A DNA stretch of 64,000 bases from Sphingomonas hankookensis (GCF_001619955.1 NZ_LQQO01000001.1:186001-250000), one strand, 5' to 3'; counted from the stretch's first letter, positions 47,811-56,878 are shown. The notes: a model not told the origin generated them from the sequence alone. Program-made: numbers and translations.

Positions 47811-48977
47811 TCAGTCGGCGACGACGCCCACCACCCGCGCCGCCAGCGCCGTGATCCACGCCATGCCCGGGCCGATGATCGCATCGTTGAAGTCGTATCG
47901 CGGATGGTGGAGCGCGGCATTCTCCCCCTCGGTCCGTGCCTGCCCCAGCCAGACATAGGCACCCGGACAGGCCTGAAGCATGAAGGAAAAGTCCTCCGAC
48001 GTGAACGCCGGATCGGGCGCCTCGGCATGGGACAGGCCGGCATCCGCCGCTGCCGCCAGTGCGATCGCGGCAGCACCCGGATCGTTGATCGTCGCCGGGT
48101 AATAACGGGTATAGGTCACCTCGACTCGCGTATCGCTGGCGATGCCGATCCCTTCCGCCATCGACCGGATCGCTGCCTCGACGATCTCCTGCGCTTGGGC
48201 GTCGAACGTGCGGACCGTCCCGACCAGCCGCACCTCCGCCGGGATGACGTTGTGAGTCAGCCCGCCGGCCATCTGCGTGACCGACAGCACGGCGGAGCGG
48301 GTCGGCGGCACCCGGCGCGCGACGATGGTGTTGAGCTGCGTCACCAGCTGCGCGGCCGCCAGCACCGCGTCGGGCGTGGTGTGCGGCTGCGCGGCATGGC
48401 CGCCCTTGCCGTGGATTGCGATCTCGAACTTGTCGGCCGCCGCCATGATCGGCCCGGGCCGCGTCTGCAACTCGCCCGCCGGCAGGTCGGGCCAGTTATG
48501 CAGCGCATAGACATAGTCGCACGGAAAACGCTCGAACAACCCGTCCTCGATCATCGCCCGCGCGCCGGCATGGCCTTCTTCGGCAGGCTGGAAGATGAAA
48601 TGGATCGCGCCGTCGAACGGCGGCAGCGACGCCAGATGCCGCGCCGCGCCGATCAGGATCGCGGTATGGCCGTCATGGCCGCAGCCGTGAAAGACGCCCG
48701 CCGTCTTGCTGGCATAGGCCGGCGATCCCTCTTCGTGGAACGGCAGCGCGTCCATATCGGCGCGCAGCCCCAGAGCGGGACCCGGCCGCCCGTGCGTCAA
48801 GGTGCCGACGACACCCGTCCCGCCGATACCTGTCGTAACCCGCAGCCCGACGGCGGCCAGCTGTTCCGCAACCAGCGCGGCGGTCCGGTGCTCGGCAAAG
48901 GCCAGTTCGGGATGGGCATGAATATCGTGCCGGATCGCGGTCACGGCGTCGATGATGTCGGCAAAACGCTGATACAT
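47811..48977 (-). CDS. M20-family amidohydrolase (hippurate hydrolase/HipO type)
   Basis: A 388-aa zinc amidohydrolase cleaving N-acyl amino acids. Typical motifs are RHDIHAHPELAFAEHRTA, GLRADMDALPFHE, GVFHGCGHDGHTAILIG (Cys and His metal ligands), FIFQPAEEGHAGARAMIEDG (Glu ligand), HNWPDLPAG and a terminal LHHPRYDFND. It is of the indole-acetyl-amino-acid/hippurate hydrolase group. ATG at 48977 is preceded by AGGGG 8 bases upstream. A longer in-frame version toward 49223 would overlap the divergent OprB-like gene and is rejected. Confidence 0.9.
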   Translation of the reverse strand: MYQRFADIIDAVTAIRHDIHAHPELAFAEHRTAALVAEQLAAVGLRVTTGIGGTGVVGTLTHGRPGPALGLRADMDALPFHEEGSPAYASKTAGVFHGCGHDGHTAILIGAARHLASLPPFDGAIHFIFQPAEEGHAGARAMIEDGLFERFPCDYVYALHNWPDLPAGELQTRPGPIMAAADKFEIAIHGKGGHAAQPHTTPDAVLAAAQLVTQLNTIVARRVPPTRSAVLSVTQMAGGLTHNVIPAEVRLVGTVRTFDAQAQEIVEAAIRSMAEGIGIASDTRVEVTYTRYYPATINDPGAAAIALAAAADAGLSHAEAPDPAFTSEDFSFMLQACPGAYVWLGQARTEGENAALHHPRYDFNDAIIGPGMAWITALAARVVGVVAD

Positions 48978-49095
48978 GGCATGTCCCCTGGCGGAGAGGC
49001 AGCATGTCCCGCGCCCGCCGCCATGGTCAACCCTGCCGCCCCCTCTCTGCAAGGCGGCAAGAAGTCTGTAACGGCGCACGCGGTAGGACCGATGG

Positions 49096-50358
49096 ATGCC
49101 GAAGCTGGACGACGATATGCGGATGACGTGGGGCAGGGTGGCTTTGGCGTTGCTGGCGGTGGCACTTGCCACGCCGGCCGCGGCACAGGTCGCCGCGCCC
49201 AGCGTCGAACGCGCGCCCGGCAACGTCGAACTGCCGGAGGTCGAGGCGCGCGACCCGCTGGTTCTGCAACTGGCCTATACCGGCGATATCCTGTCGTCGG
49301 TGGCGGGCGGGCGGCGGCGCGGCACCCGCTGGATCAACAATGTCAGCGCCATCGCCAGCGCCGATCTCGACACGCTGGCCGGGCTGCCCCGTACCAACGC
49401 GCTGCTCCACGTCTTCTACAATGACGGCACCGGCTTCAGCAGCGATCTGGTCGGCGACGGGCAGATCGTGTCGAGCATCGAGGCCGGGGTCCCGCTGCTG
49501 CGCGTGCTGGAGGGCTGGGTCGAGCATCGCGGTCCCGACGATCGCTGGTCGTTCAAGGCCGGGCTGTATGACGTGAACAGCGAATTCGACACGCTCCAGA
49601 CGTCGCTGCTGTTCGTCAACAGCGCATTCGGCATGGGAACCGAGCTTGGCGCCTCGGGGCGCAACGGCCCGTCGACCTTTCCCAGCACCAGCCTGGCCCT
49701 GCGCGGTCAGGTGAAGCTCGGCGACCGCGTCACCCTGCGCGCCGCCGCGGCGGACGGCGTACCGAACGATCCCGCCCGCCCGCGCCGCGACTGGATCGGC
49801 ATTGCCGGCGGCGACGGCGCGCTGCTGATCGGGGAGGCGGATGTCGAACTGGGCGTGGTGCGCCTGTTCGGCGGCGGCTGGACCTATACCGCGCGCAGCG
49901 ACGACCGGTTCGATGCGGCCACCGGTGCCGCCATCGTCCGGCAGGTGCGCAGCAACGGCGCCTATGTCCGCGGGGAGGCGCAACTGGCCGGCGACCGCAC
50001 GCGCGGCATGCGCGGCTTCTTCCGGCTGGGCGTCGCTGGCGACCGCGCCAATCTCTTCGGTGGCTTCTCGTCGCTGGGATTTGTGTGGCGCGGGCTGCTT
50101 GCGTCGCGGCCACGCGACGACAGCGGTATCGCCATCGCCTATGCCGGGGGCAGCAGCGCCGGTCGCGCGATCGTGCGGGTCGAGGGCGGGACGCCGGCGC
50201 GCGGCGAGGCGGTGATCGAACTCAACCACCGCATCGCCGTCGCCGACTGGCTGGGGGTGCAGCCACATGTCCAATATGTCGTCGCGCCGGGACTGAACCC
50301 GACGTTCGGCAACGCGCTGGTCCTGGGGCTGCGGCTGACCGCCACGATCGCCGAATGA
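49096..50358 (+). CDS. Putative carbohydrate porin (OprB-like outer-membrane protein)
   Basis: A 420-aa predicted outer-membrane beta-barrel. A signal peptide VALALLAVALATPAAA ends near residue 30. The barrel has alternating strands with LAYTGDILSSVAGG near the start, GWVEHRGPDDRWSFKAGLYDVNSEFDTLQTSLLFVNSAFG pieces, and PHVQYVVAPGLNPTFGNALVLGLRLTATIAE pieces at the end. The pattern and terminal PGLNP segment resemble the OprB carbohydrate-selective porin family, so a role in sugar uptake is possible. The start could also be residue 8 or 10. It is divergent from the M20 amidohydrolase. Confidence 0.78.
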   Translation: MPKLDDDMRMTWGRVALALLAVALATPAAAQVAAPSVERAPGNVELPEVEARDPLVLQLAYTGDILSSVAGGRRRGTRWINNVSAIASADLDTLAGLPRTNALLHVFYNDGTGFSSDLVGDGQIVSSIEAGVPLLRVLEGWVEHRGPDDRWSFKAGLYDVNSEFDTLQTSLLFVNSAFGMGTELGASGRNGPSTFPSTSLALRGQVKLGDRVTLRAAAADGVPNDPARPRRDWIGIAGGDGALLIGEADVELGVVRLFGGGWTYTARSDDRFDAATGAAIVRQVRSNGAYVRGEAQLAGDRTRGMRGFFRLGVAGDRANLFGGFSSLGFVWRGLLASRPRDDSGIAIAYAGGSSAGRAIVRVEGGTPARGEAVIELNHRIAVADWLGVQPHVQYVVAPGLNPTFGNALVLGLRLTATIAE

Positions 50359-50388
50359 CGCTTTTCGCATCGCCGGCAAAGAACCCAC

Positions 50389-50417
50389 TTTACACCGGCG
50401 ATTCGCTACCCTACACG
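50389..50417 (+). promoter_or_regulatory. Promoter of tRNA-Asp copy 2
   Basis: TTTACA (50389-50394), 17 bases, TACACG (50412-50417), followed by the same 19-base leader and tRNA-Asp as at 45362. It matches copy 1 in spacing but not in core sequence, so the duplicated segment begins after the -10 region. Confidence 0.55.
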
Positions 50418-50435
50418 CCGCCTCCTCGCTAGAGA

Positions 50436-50506
<71 letters not shown>

Positions 50507-50512
<6 letters not shown>

Positions 50513-50529
50513 TCCTTTACGGATGGCGC
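50507..50529 (+). terminator. Perfect stem-loop spanning the 3' end of tRNA-Asp copy 2
   Basis: GCGCCATCC (50507-50515) pairs perfectly with GGATGGCGC (50521-50529) around TTTAC. The left arm includes the last six tRNA bases with CCA. If formed in the precursor it competes with the acceptor stem; otherwise it may terminate or guide 3' processing. Confidence 0.5.
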
Positions 50530-50744
50530 TACCGCCAGCGGCCTGTTTCCATCCACAACAGCATCCGCCGCATCGGCAGCACCCAGAGCCATGCGATGCC
50601 CGCCGCGACGTAAAACGCCAGTTGCAAGACCCAATGCCAGCCGCCGACCATCGGCGACAGCATCGCCACACCGATCGCCCAGAGTGTCAGCATGAGCAGG
50701 ATCGCGAGCACGCCAGCCGGTTTGCGCCACGTCGGTTCGTTCAC
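50529..50744 (-). CDS. DUF2842 family small membrane protein
   Basis: A 71-aa protein with two membrane helices (VLAILLMLTLWAIGVAML and WVLQLAFYVAAGIAWLWVLP), beginning NEPTWRKPAG and ending LLWMETGRWR, which is the DUF2842 pattern known from alphaproteobacteria. Its function is unknown. GTG at 50744 has GGGAG 7 bases upstream and overlaps the fau stop by 4 bases, so it is coupled to fau. A longer in-frame start at 50846 would lie within fau and is rejected. Confidence 0.8.
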   Translation of the reverse strand: MNEPTWRKPAGVLAILLMLTLWAIGVAMLSPMVGGWHWVLQLAFYVAAGIAWLWVLPMRRMLLWMETGRWR

Positions 50745-51292
50745 TTGGGCACTCCCGGCAGAAAGACGTCGGTTTCGGTAATGATCATGTGCAGCGGCAC
50801 GTCCCATGGGTCGCGGGGCAGGGCATCGACCTGCTGCACCGACCACGCGATACCGATTCGCAGCGCATCGGGCCAGAGCGCGAACGCCCGGTCATAATGG
50901 CCCGCCCCCTGGCCCAGCCGGTTGCAGCGCGAATCGAATCCGACCAGCGGCGTCAGGACGATGTCGGGCACCACGCCATCGCCCGTCGCCTGCGGCTGGC
51001 GCAGGCCGTACGGACCGTCGGCCATGGTATCGGTTGATCCAAGATGGAAGGTGATCGGTGATTCCCGGTCGATAACCACCGGCCAGGCCAACACGCCGCC
51101 GGCCGCGACGACCGCCGCATCGAACAGCGCCGGATCGGCCTCGCCACCGACCGGCACATAGCTGGCGACGATGCCGCCGGGACACAGCGCCTCGATCAGC
51201 AACCGCGACGGGGCGGGGAGCGACGGACGGGTCGCGGCAAAGGCGCGCCGCCGCGCGCGCAATTCACGGCGCAGGCCGGCCTTATCGGTCAT
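50741..51292 (-). CDS. fau: 5-formyltetrahydrofolate cyclo-ligase
   Basis: This ATP-dependent enzyme converts 5-formyl-THF to 5,10-methenyl-THF. The 183-aa protein has the N-terminal KAGLRRELRARRRAF, the substrate segment LTPLVGFDSRCNRLGQGAGHYDRAF pieces (about 121-145), and GIAWSVQQVD, standard for the family. The start is ambiguous: ATG at 51292 gives the usual length, while ATG at 51319 adds nine residues and would overlap the 3' end of the predicted 6S RNA; neither has a strong ribosome-binding site. The neighbours zapA and 6S RNA are as in many proteobacteria. Confidence 0.93.
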   Translation of the reverse strand: MTDKAGLRRELRARRRAFAATRPSLPAPSRLLIEALCPGGIVASYVPVGGEADPALFDAAVVAAGGVLAWPVVIDRESPITFHLGSTDTMADGPYGLRQPQATGDGVVPDIVLTPLVGFDSRCNRLGQGAGHYDRAFALWPDALRIGIAWSVQQVDALPRDPWDVPLHMIITETDVFLPGVPK

Positions 51293-51303
51293 GGAAAGGG
51301 GGT

Positions 51304-51465
51304 GTGGCGGAACCACCATGGGCCGTTTGCCGCGTTATCCACTGACGCACGGTACGTCAGGTGGGGATCATGTACGTCAGACCAGGATCTGCGCAGGGAC
51401 AACCCCCATGGATGAAGAAATAGCCTCAGGGATTATGCATGGCTCGCACCGGGCAGTCCCGCCAC
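51304..51465 (-). ncRNA. ssrS: 6S RNA (ssrS) candidate
   Basis: A 6S RNA, which binds the housekeeping RNA polymerase holoenzyme, is expected between zapA and fau. On the minus strand a closing helix pairs GTGGCGGGACTGCC (51465-51452) with GGTGGTTCCGCCAC (51317-51304), 14 pairs including G-U. Just inside is CCCTGAGGCTATTTC, close to the conserved CCCTGAGC..TATTTC of 6S RNA. The size of about 162 bases is typical. Ends are estimated, and the central bubble was not modelled. Confidence 0.75.
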
Positions 51466-51472
51466 GTCCTAT

Positions 51473-51772
51473 TTAGGCGCTGGGGTCCGTCCGCTCAAGG
51501 GCGGAGGCAACCGCCTCCAGCCGATCCGCGATCCGCTCCAGCATCTCGGACGTCCCGTCCGGTGCCGGCCCCGCCTCGCGCTCGGCCAGCTGGTCCGCCA
51601 GGATCAGCGCGATGTAGAGCAATGTCCGCTCCGACGATCCGCCCGCCGCGTGCTGCACCGCCGGCGCATGTCGCTCCAGCATCGCACCCAACGCGCGCAG
51701 CTTCGGCTCCTCGCCATCGCGGCATCCGACCTGATGGCTGCGGCCGGCAATCGTCAGCGTGATATGGCCCAT
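51473..51772 (-). CDS. zapA: Cell division protein ZapA
   Basis: ZapA bundles FtsZ filaments at the division site. The 99-aa protein has the N-terminal ITLTIAGRSHQVGCRDGEEPKLRALGAMLE-type domain (pieces) and a C-terminal coiled coil (YIALILADQLAEREA and EMLERIADRLEAVASALE). Length and layout are standard. The ATG shares one base with the stop of the small coiled-coil gene upstream (TGATG), so the two are translated together. 6S RNA follows on the same strand, as in many proteobacteria. Confidence 0.94.
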   Translation of the reverse strand: MGHITLTIAGRSHQVGCRDGEEPKLRALGAMLERHAPAVQHAAGGSSERTLLYIALILADQLAEREAGPAPDGTSEMLERIADRLEAVASALERTDPSA

Positions 51773-51963
51773 CAGTCGGCGTCCGCTTCGCGCGCGATCA
51801 CCGCATCGAGCGCGCCGATCGCATCGCCGATCCGCGTGCGCAACGCGGCATGCCGCGACTCGAGCGTCCGATTCGCCTTTACCTGCGTCTGTGCAGCGCG
51901 TTCGATCCGTTCCAGCGCCCGGTCGATCCGCGCGATGGTCGCGGCATGGGGGGTGTCGCTCAT
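51772..51963 (-). CDS. Small coiled-coil protein coupled to zapA
   Basis: A 63-aa protein almost entirely predicted to be helical: TIARIDRALERIERAAQTQ then LESRHAALRTRIGDAIGALDAVIA, with a spacing of hydrophobics typical of a coiled coil. No named family is recognised; the position directly before zapA suggests a division-related partner (functionally ZapB-like), but this is inference. It is the first gene of the minus-strand unit, divergent from tkt with 116 bases between. Confidence 0.65.
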   Translation of the reverse strand: MSDTPHAATIARIDRALERIERAAQTQVKANRTLESRHAALRTRIGDAIGALDAVIAREADAD

Positions 51964-51982
51964 CGGGTTTATCGATCCTTGC

Positions 51983-52042
51983 TAAACATGTTAAACAAAC
52001 CTTGGGTTTGGCGGTTGACTGATCGGCGTGACGGTTCCAAAG
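51983..52042 (+). promoter_or_regulatory. Candidate control region between the zapA unit and tkt
   Basis: It contains the palindrome AACATGTT (51985-51992), the inverted repeat CAAACC-TTG-GGTTTG (51996-52010), and TTGACT-17-CAAAGG (52014-52019 and 52037-52042) as a possible tkt promoter. The symmetric sites could bind a repressor acting on both divergent genes. Confidence 0.4.
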
Positions 52043-52079
52043 GCTCGCGCGACCCTATCGGCGCCCAACAGGAGTGCGC

Positions 52080-54059
52080 GTGACCATATCCCAGCTCGAA
52101 CTCGCCAACGCCATCCGCGTTTTGTCGATGGACGCGGTGGAGGCCGCCAATTCGGGGCATCCCGGCATGCCGATGGGCATGGCCGATGTCGCCACCGTCC
52201 TCTGGTCGAAATTCCTGAAATTCGATCCCGCCGATCCGCATTGGGCGGACCGCGACCGGTTCGTCCTGTCGGCGGGCCATGGATCGATGCTGATCTATTC
52301 GCTCCTCCACCTGACCGGCTATGCCAAGCCCACCATTCAGGACATTGCGAACTTCCGCAAGCTCGGCAGCCCGTGCGCCGGCCATCCTGAGAATTTCGAA
52401 CTGCCCGGCATCGAATGCACCACCGGTCCGCTGGGGCAGGGGCTGGCGATGGCGGTCGGCATGGCCACCGCAGAGCGGCATTTGAACACCGTGTTCGGCG
52501 ACGATCTGGTCGATCACCGCACCTGGGTGATCGCCGGCGACGGCTGCCTGATGGAAGGCATCAATCACGAGGCGATCGGCCTTGCCGGTCACCTGAAGCT
52601 CGGCCGCCTGAACGTCCTGTGGGACGACAACCGCATCACGATCGACGGTTCGACCGACCTGTCGACCAGCGAGGACGTATCGGCCCGCTATGCCGCGACC
52701 GGCTGGCACGTCGTCGCCTGCGACGGCCACGACTTCGCCGACATCGAACGTGCGCTCGCCGAAGCCGCCGCCGACCCGCGCCCCTCGCTGGTCCGCTGCC
52801 GCACCGTCATCGGCAAGGGCGCCCCGAACAAGGGCGGCAGCCACAAGGTCCATGGCTCGCCGCTCGGTGCCGAGGAAATCCTCGCCACCCGCGCCGCCTT
52901 GCTGTGGGAGCATGAAGCCTTCCACCTGCCCGAAGCGCTGACCGACGCGTGGAAGGAAATCGGCGCACGGGGCCAGTCGCTCCACGCCGACTGGAACCAG
53001 CGCCTGTCCGATCATGCCGATCGCGCGGAATTCGAACGCCGCATGGCCAACAAGCTGCCCGACGGCTGGTCGCTGAAGAGCCATATCGACAGCCTGATCG
53101 CCGAGCCGAAGAAGATCGCGACCCGCGTCGCATCGTCGCTGGCGCTGGAAGCGATCAACGCCTCGCTGCCCGAAACGCTCGGCGGTTCGGCGGACCTCAC
53201 GCCCTCGAACAATACCCAGACCAAGGCGCAGGTCGCGCTGACGGCGGAGGATTATTCCGGTCGCTACATCCATTACGGCATCCGCGAATTCGGCATGTCG
53301 GCGGCGATGAACGGCATGGCGCTGCACGGCGGCGTGCTGGCCTATGGCGGCACCTTCCTGGTGTTCGCCGACTATGCCCGGCCGGCCATCCGCCTGTCGG
53401 CACTGCAGAATGCCGGTGTCGTCTATGTCATGACTCACGACTCGATCGGTCTGGGCGAAGACGGCCCGACGCACCAGCCGATCGAGCATGTGATGAGCCT
53501 GCGCATCATCCCCGGCCTCGACGTCTATCGCCCCGCCGATGCGGTCGAGACGGCGGAATGCTGGGAACTGGCGGTACAGCGCCGCGACGGCCCCTCGCTG
53601 CTGGCTCTGTCGCGCCAGAACCTGCCGCAGCTTCGCACCGAAACCAGCGAGAACCGCAGCGCCAAGGGTGCGTACCGCCTCAAGGCCGCCGAAGCCGACC
53701 GCCGCGTCATCCTGATCGCGACCGGGTCGGAGGTCGAGATCGCTATCGGCGTCGCGCAGCAGCTCGAAGCCAAGGGCATCGGCGCCGATGTCGTGTCGAT
53801 GCCGTGCTGGTCCCGCTTCGATGCGCAGGACGCCGCCTATCGCGAGGACGTGCTGCCGCATGCCCGCCCGGACGAAATCCTGCGCGTGTCGATCGAGGCG
53901 GGCACGACCATCGGCTGGGAACGCTACACCATGGTCGACGGCCTGCGCTTCGGCATCGACCGCTTCGGCGCATCGGCCCCGGCCGACAAGCTCTACGAAC
54001 ATTTCGGACTGACTGCCGATGCCATCACCGCAAAGGTGCTGGCGCGGCTCGGCAACTGA
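52080..54059 (+). CDS. tkt: Transketolase
   Basis: Transketolase moves two-carbon units between sugar phosphates in the pentose phosphate pathway using thiamine diphosphate. The 659-aa protein has SGHPGMPMGMADVA (about 26-39), the TPP/Mg motif GDGCLMEGINHEA (about 151-163) with N in DDNRITIDG, TGPLGQGLAMAVGMA, and HDSIGLGEDGPTHQPIEH (about 452-469). GTG at 52080 follows AGGAG by 5 bases; another GTG at 52074 overlaps that ribosome-binding site. gap starts 12 bases downstream, so tkt, gap and probably pgk are one operon. Confidence 0.97.
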   Translation: MTISQLELANAIRVLSMDAVEAANSGHPGMPMGMADVATVLWSKFLKFDPADPHWADRDRFVLSAGHGSMLIYSLLHLTGYAKPTIQDIANFRKLGSPCAGHPENFELPGIECTTGPLGQGLAMAVGMATAERHLNTVFGDDLVDHRTWVIAGDGCLMEGINHEAIGLAGHLKLGRLNVLWDDNRITIDGSTDLSTSEDVSARYAATGWHVVACDGHDFADIERALAEAAADPRPSLVRCRTVIGKGAPNKGGSHKVHGSPLGAEEILATRAALLWEHEAFHLPEALTDAWKEIGARGQSLHADWNQRLSDHADRAEFERRMANKLPDGWSLKSHIDSLIAEPKKIATRVASSLALEAINASLPETLGGSADLTPSNNTQTKAQVALTAEDYSGRYIHYGIREFGMSAAMNGMALHGGVLAYGGTFLVFADYARPAIRLSALQNAGVVYVMTHDSIGLGEDGPTHQPIEHVMSLRIIPGLDVYRPADAVETAECWELAVQRRDGPSLLALSRQNLPQLRTETSENRSAKGAYRLKAAEADRRVILIATGSEVEIAIGVAQQLEAKGIGADVVSMPCWSRFDAQDAAYREDVLPHARPDEILRVSIEAGTTIGWERYTMVDGLRFGIDRFGASAPADKLYEHFGLTADAITAKVLARLGN

Positions 54060-54071
54060 GGAGACGCGGAT

Positions 54072-55079
54072 ATGACGAAAGTAGCGATCAACGGGTTCGG
54101 ACGCATCGGCCGTCTGGTGGCGCGCGCGATCCTCGAACGGCCCGACAGCGGGCTGGAACTGGTGACGATCAACGACCTCGCCGACGCCAAGTCGAACGCA
54201 TGGCTGTTCAGCCGCGATTCGGTCCATGGCCGCTATCCGGGCGAAGTCGCCGCCGAAGGCGACGACCTGGTCATCGACGGCAAGCGCATCCGCGTCACTG
54301 CCGAGCGTGATCCGGCCAACCTGCCGCACAAGGAACTGGGCGTCGAGCTGGTCCTCGAATGCACCGGCTTCTTCACCGACCGCGACAGCTGCCAGAAGCA
54401 TATCGATGCCGGTGCCAAGCGCGTGCTGATCTCGGCCCCGGGCAAGAATGTCGACCTGACCGTCGTGTACGGCGTCAACCACGACAAGCTCGAAGCCGGC
54501 CACACCATCGTGTCGAACGCTTCGTGCACCACCAACTGTCTGGCGCCGGTCGCCAAGGTGCTGAACGACGCCATCGGCATCGAACGCGGCCTGATGACCA
54601 CGATCCACGCCTATACCAACGACCAGAAGATCCTCGACCAGATCCATCCGGACCTGCGCCGCGCCCGTGCCGCCGCCATGTCGATGATCCCGACCACCAC
54701 CGGCGCCGCCCGCGCGGTCGGTGAAGTGCTGCCCGAACTCAAGGGCAAGCTCGACGGTTCGGCCGTCCGCGTGCCGGTGCCGGACGGCAGCCTCGTCGAC
54801 CTGACCTTCACCCCGAAGCGGGACACGACCAAGGACGAAGTGAATTCGATCCTGAAGGCGGCGTCGGAATCGGGTCCGCTCAAGGGCGTGCTCTACTTCT
54901 CGGACGAGCCGCTGGTCTCGATCGACATCGTCCACACCCCCGCATCGTCGACCGTCGACAGCCTCGAGACCGCCGTGCTCGACGGCAAGCTGGTCCGCGT
55001 CGTGTCGTGGTACGACAATGAATGGGGCTTCTCGAACCGCATGGTCGACACCGCGACCGCCATGGCGAAGCTGGGCTGA
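54072..55079 (+). CDS. gap: Glyceraldehyde-3-phosphate dehydrogenase
   Basis: GAPDH oxidises glyceraldehyde-3-phosphate with NAD+ and phosphate in glycolysis and the Entner-Doudoroff lower half. The 335-aa protein has the Rossmann start [17 protein letters not shown] and the catalytic Cys at about 152 in [13 protein letters not shown], with the partner His in [11 protein letters not shown]. Cofactor choice (NAD versus NADP) cannot be read with certainty. Ribosome-binding GAGGAG lies upstream. It sits between tkt and a small MOSC gene 5 bases after its stop. Confidence 0.97.
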   Translation: MTKVAINGFGRIGRLVARAILERPDSGLELVTINDLADAKSNAWLFSRDSVHGRYPGEVAAEGDDLVIDGKRIRVTAERDPANLPHKELGVELVLECTGFFTDRDSCQKHIDAGAKRVLISAPGKNVDLTVVYGVNHDKLEAGHTIVSNASCTTNCLAPVAKVLNDAIGIERGLMTTIHAYTNDQKILDQIHPDLRRARAAAMSMIPTTTGAARAVGEVLPELKGKLDGSAVRVPVPDGSLVDLTFTPKRDTTKDEVNSILKAASESGPLKGVLYFSDEPLVSIDIVHTPASSTVDSLETAVLDGKLVRVVSWYDNEWGFSNRMVDTATAMAKLG

Positions 55080-55084
55080 GCCCG

Positions 55085-55561
55085 ATGGCGGGCGGTGTTC
55101 TTAGGGGGATCGCCCGCCACGCCTTTTCGCGCGGGCCGATCGAACTGGTGCAGACGGTGCGCATCACCGTCGAAACCGGCATCGACGGCGACTTTCGCGG
55201 CGCGCTGAAGCCCGGGCGGAACAAGCGGCAGGTGTCGCTGATGGAAGTCGGCGACTGGGCGCAGGCGATGACGCTGATCGGCCACGACCTGCCATGGTGG
55301 GAACGCCGCGCGAATTTGCTGGTCGAGAATTTCGACCTGCCGCAGACGCTGGGCGTACGTGTCCGCGTCGGCGAGGTGCTGCTCGAAATCACCAAGGAAT
55401 GCGATCCGTGCAGCCGCATGGAGACGATCGCAGAGGGCCTGCGCGCCGCGCTGACGCCCGACTGGCGCGGCGGCGCGCTGGCGCAGGTGATCGAGGGCGG
55501 CCGGATCAGCGTCGGCGATACGATACGAATTGAAACCAAGCCGCCCGTTTGTGCTGAGTAG
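55085..55561 (+). CDS. MOSC domain-containing protein
   Basis: A 158-aa single-domain MOSC protein, related to the sulfur-carrier domain of molybdenum-cofactor sulfurases and to YiiM. The conserved Cys lies in EITKECDPCSRME (Cys at about 119 and 122); GRNKRQVSLMEV and FDLPQTLGVRVRVGEVLLEI are also typical. Likely substrate is a sulfur or nitrogen-oxide compound, unknown here. It is embedded between gap and pgk, 5 bases after gap, which is not a functional glycolytic position; co-transcription appears likely. A repeat element follows the stop. Confidence 0.85.
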   Translation: MAGGVLRGIARHAFSRGPIELVQTVRITVETGIDGDFRGALKPGRNKRQVSLMEVGDWAQAMTLIGHDLPWWERRANLLVENFDLPQTLGVRVRVGEVLLEITKECDPCSRMETIAEGLRAALTPDWRGGALAQVIEGGRISVGDTIRIETKPPVCAE

Positions 55562-55562
55562 G

Positions 55563-55645
55563 GACTGAGCTTGTCGAAGGCCCGTATCGAAGCATCCTTC
55601 GATACGCCATTTCGACTTCGCTCAATGGCTACTCAGGACGAACGG
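55563..55645. repeat. Dispersed repeat in the pgk leader
   Basis: An 83-base element beginning GACTGAGCTTGTCGAAGG, with a perfect stem CGTATCGAAG (55583-55592) and CTTCGATACG (55597-55606) on a CATC loop, then TTCGACTTCGCTCAATGGCT and ACTCAGGACGAACGG. This TCGAAG/CTCAGGACGAACGG type is common in many proteobacterial genomes. It occupies the gap between the MOSC gene and pgk and would be in the operon mRNA. Confidence 0.75.
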
Positions 55646-55666
55646 GTGGTCATCAGGAGCGAAGAC

Positions 55667-56857
55667 ATGAGCCGTAATTTCAAGACGCTCGACGACATGG
55701 GCGACCTCACCGGCAAGCGCGTGCTGGTCCGCGAGGACCTGAACGTGCCGATGGCCGACGGCGCCGTCACCGACGACACCCGCCTGCGCGCCACGATCGG
55801 CACCGTCACCGAACTGGCGGATCGCGGCGCGATCGGCCTGATCCTTGCCCATTTCGGCCGTCCCAAGGGGCAGCCGAACCCGACCATGTCGCTGGCCCCC
55901 GTCACCAAGCCGCTGTCGGACGTGCTGGGCCGCGAAGTCCGTTTCGTCGATTGGACCGGCGCTGCCGAAGCGGTGCGCATGATGCAGCCGGGCGACATCG
56001 CCGTGCTGGAAAACACCCGCTTCTTCGCCGGCGAAGAGAAGAACGATCCGCAACTCGTTGAAACCATGGCCGCGCTTGGCGACTATTATGTCAACGACGC
56101 CTTCTCGGCAGCGCACCGCGCCCATGCCTCGACCGAAGGCCTCGCGCACAAGCTCCCCGCGTTCGCCGGGCGGCAGATGGAGGCCGAACTCGACGCGCTC
56201 GACAAGGCGCTGGGCAACCCGCAGCACCCGGTCGCGGCGGTTGTCGGCGGCGCGAAGGTGTCGTCGAAGCTCGACGTGCTGAAGCATCTGGTCGGGCAGG
56301 TCGATCACCTCATCATCGGTGGCGGCATGGCCAACACCTTCCTCGCGGCGCGCGGTGTCGATGTCGGCAAGTCGCTGTGCGAACACGACCTGACCGGCAC
56401 GGCGGACGAAATCTTTGAAGCCGCCGAAAAGGCCAACTGCACCATCCACCTGCCCTATGACGTGGTGGTGGCGAAGGAGTTCAAGCCGAACCCGGTAACC
56501 CGCACCGTCAACGTCCATGAAGTCGCCGCCGACGAAATGATCCTCGACGTCGGTCCTGCCGCAACCGAGGCGCTGGGCGACGTGCTCAAGAACTGCCGCA
56601 CTTTGGTGTGGAACGGGCCGATGGGCGCGTTCGAAACCCCGCCGTTCGACGTCGCGACGGTTTCGCTGGCCAAGACGGCGGCGGCGCTGACCGCCGACGG
56701 TTCGCTGGTGTCGGTCGCGGGCGGCGGCGATACCGTTGCGGCGCTCAACCAGGCCGGGGTGAGCGACCAGTTCAGCTTCATCTCGACCGCCGGCGGTGCG
56801 TTCCTCGAATGGATGGAGGGCAAGGAACTGCCCGGCGTCGCCGCGCTGATCCGCTGA
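55667..56857 (+). CDS. pgk: Phosphoglycerate kinase
   Basis: PGK converts 1,3-bisphosphoglycerate and ADP to 3-phosphoglycerate and ATP. The 396-aa protein has the N-lobe motif [11 protein letters not shown] (about 19-29), the substrate His/Arg region [22 protein letters not shown] (about 196-207) and the C-lobe WNGPMGAFE and [12 protein letters not shown] at 55667 follows AGGAG; an in-frame extension to 55571 would translate the repeat element and is not expected. A REP-like element follows the stop, and then a toxin-antitoxin pair before the aldolase gene. Confidence 0.97.
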   Translation: MSRNFKTLDDMGDLTGKRVLVREDLNVPMADGAVTDDTRLRATIGTVTELADRGAIGLILAHFGRPKGQPNPTMSLAPVTKPLSDVLGREVRFVDWTGAAEAVRMMQPGDIAVLENTRFFAGEEKNDPQLVETMAALGDYYVNDAFSAAHRAHASTEGLAHKLPAFAGRQMEAELDALDKALGNPQHPVAAVVGGAKVSSKLDVLKHLVGQVDHLIIGGGMANTFLAARGVDVGKSLCEHDLTGTADEIFEAAEKANCTIHLPYDVVVAKEFKPNPVTRTVNVHEVAADEMILDVGPAATEALGDVLKNCRTLVWNGPMGAFETPPFDVATVSLAKTAAALTADGSLVSVAGGGDTVAALNQAGVSDQFSFISTAGGAFLEWMEGKELPGVAALIR

Positions 56858-56878
56858 GCCAAATCCGCAACCCAGACC

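Noticed and set aside
51969..54935. A 988-codon open frame on the minus strand opposite tkt and gap
   Set aside because: It is antisense to two unmistakable conserved enzymes and its product is a His/Asp/Arg-rich sequence without family motifs, as expected from a GC-rich mirror frame.
55571..55666. In-frame upstream extension of pgk through the TCGAAG repeat
   Set aside because: AGGAG directly precedes the ATG at 55667, and PGK homologues start there; unlike bioB, no forced read-through is present.
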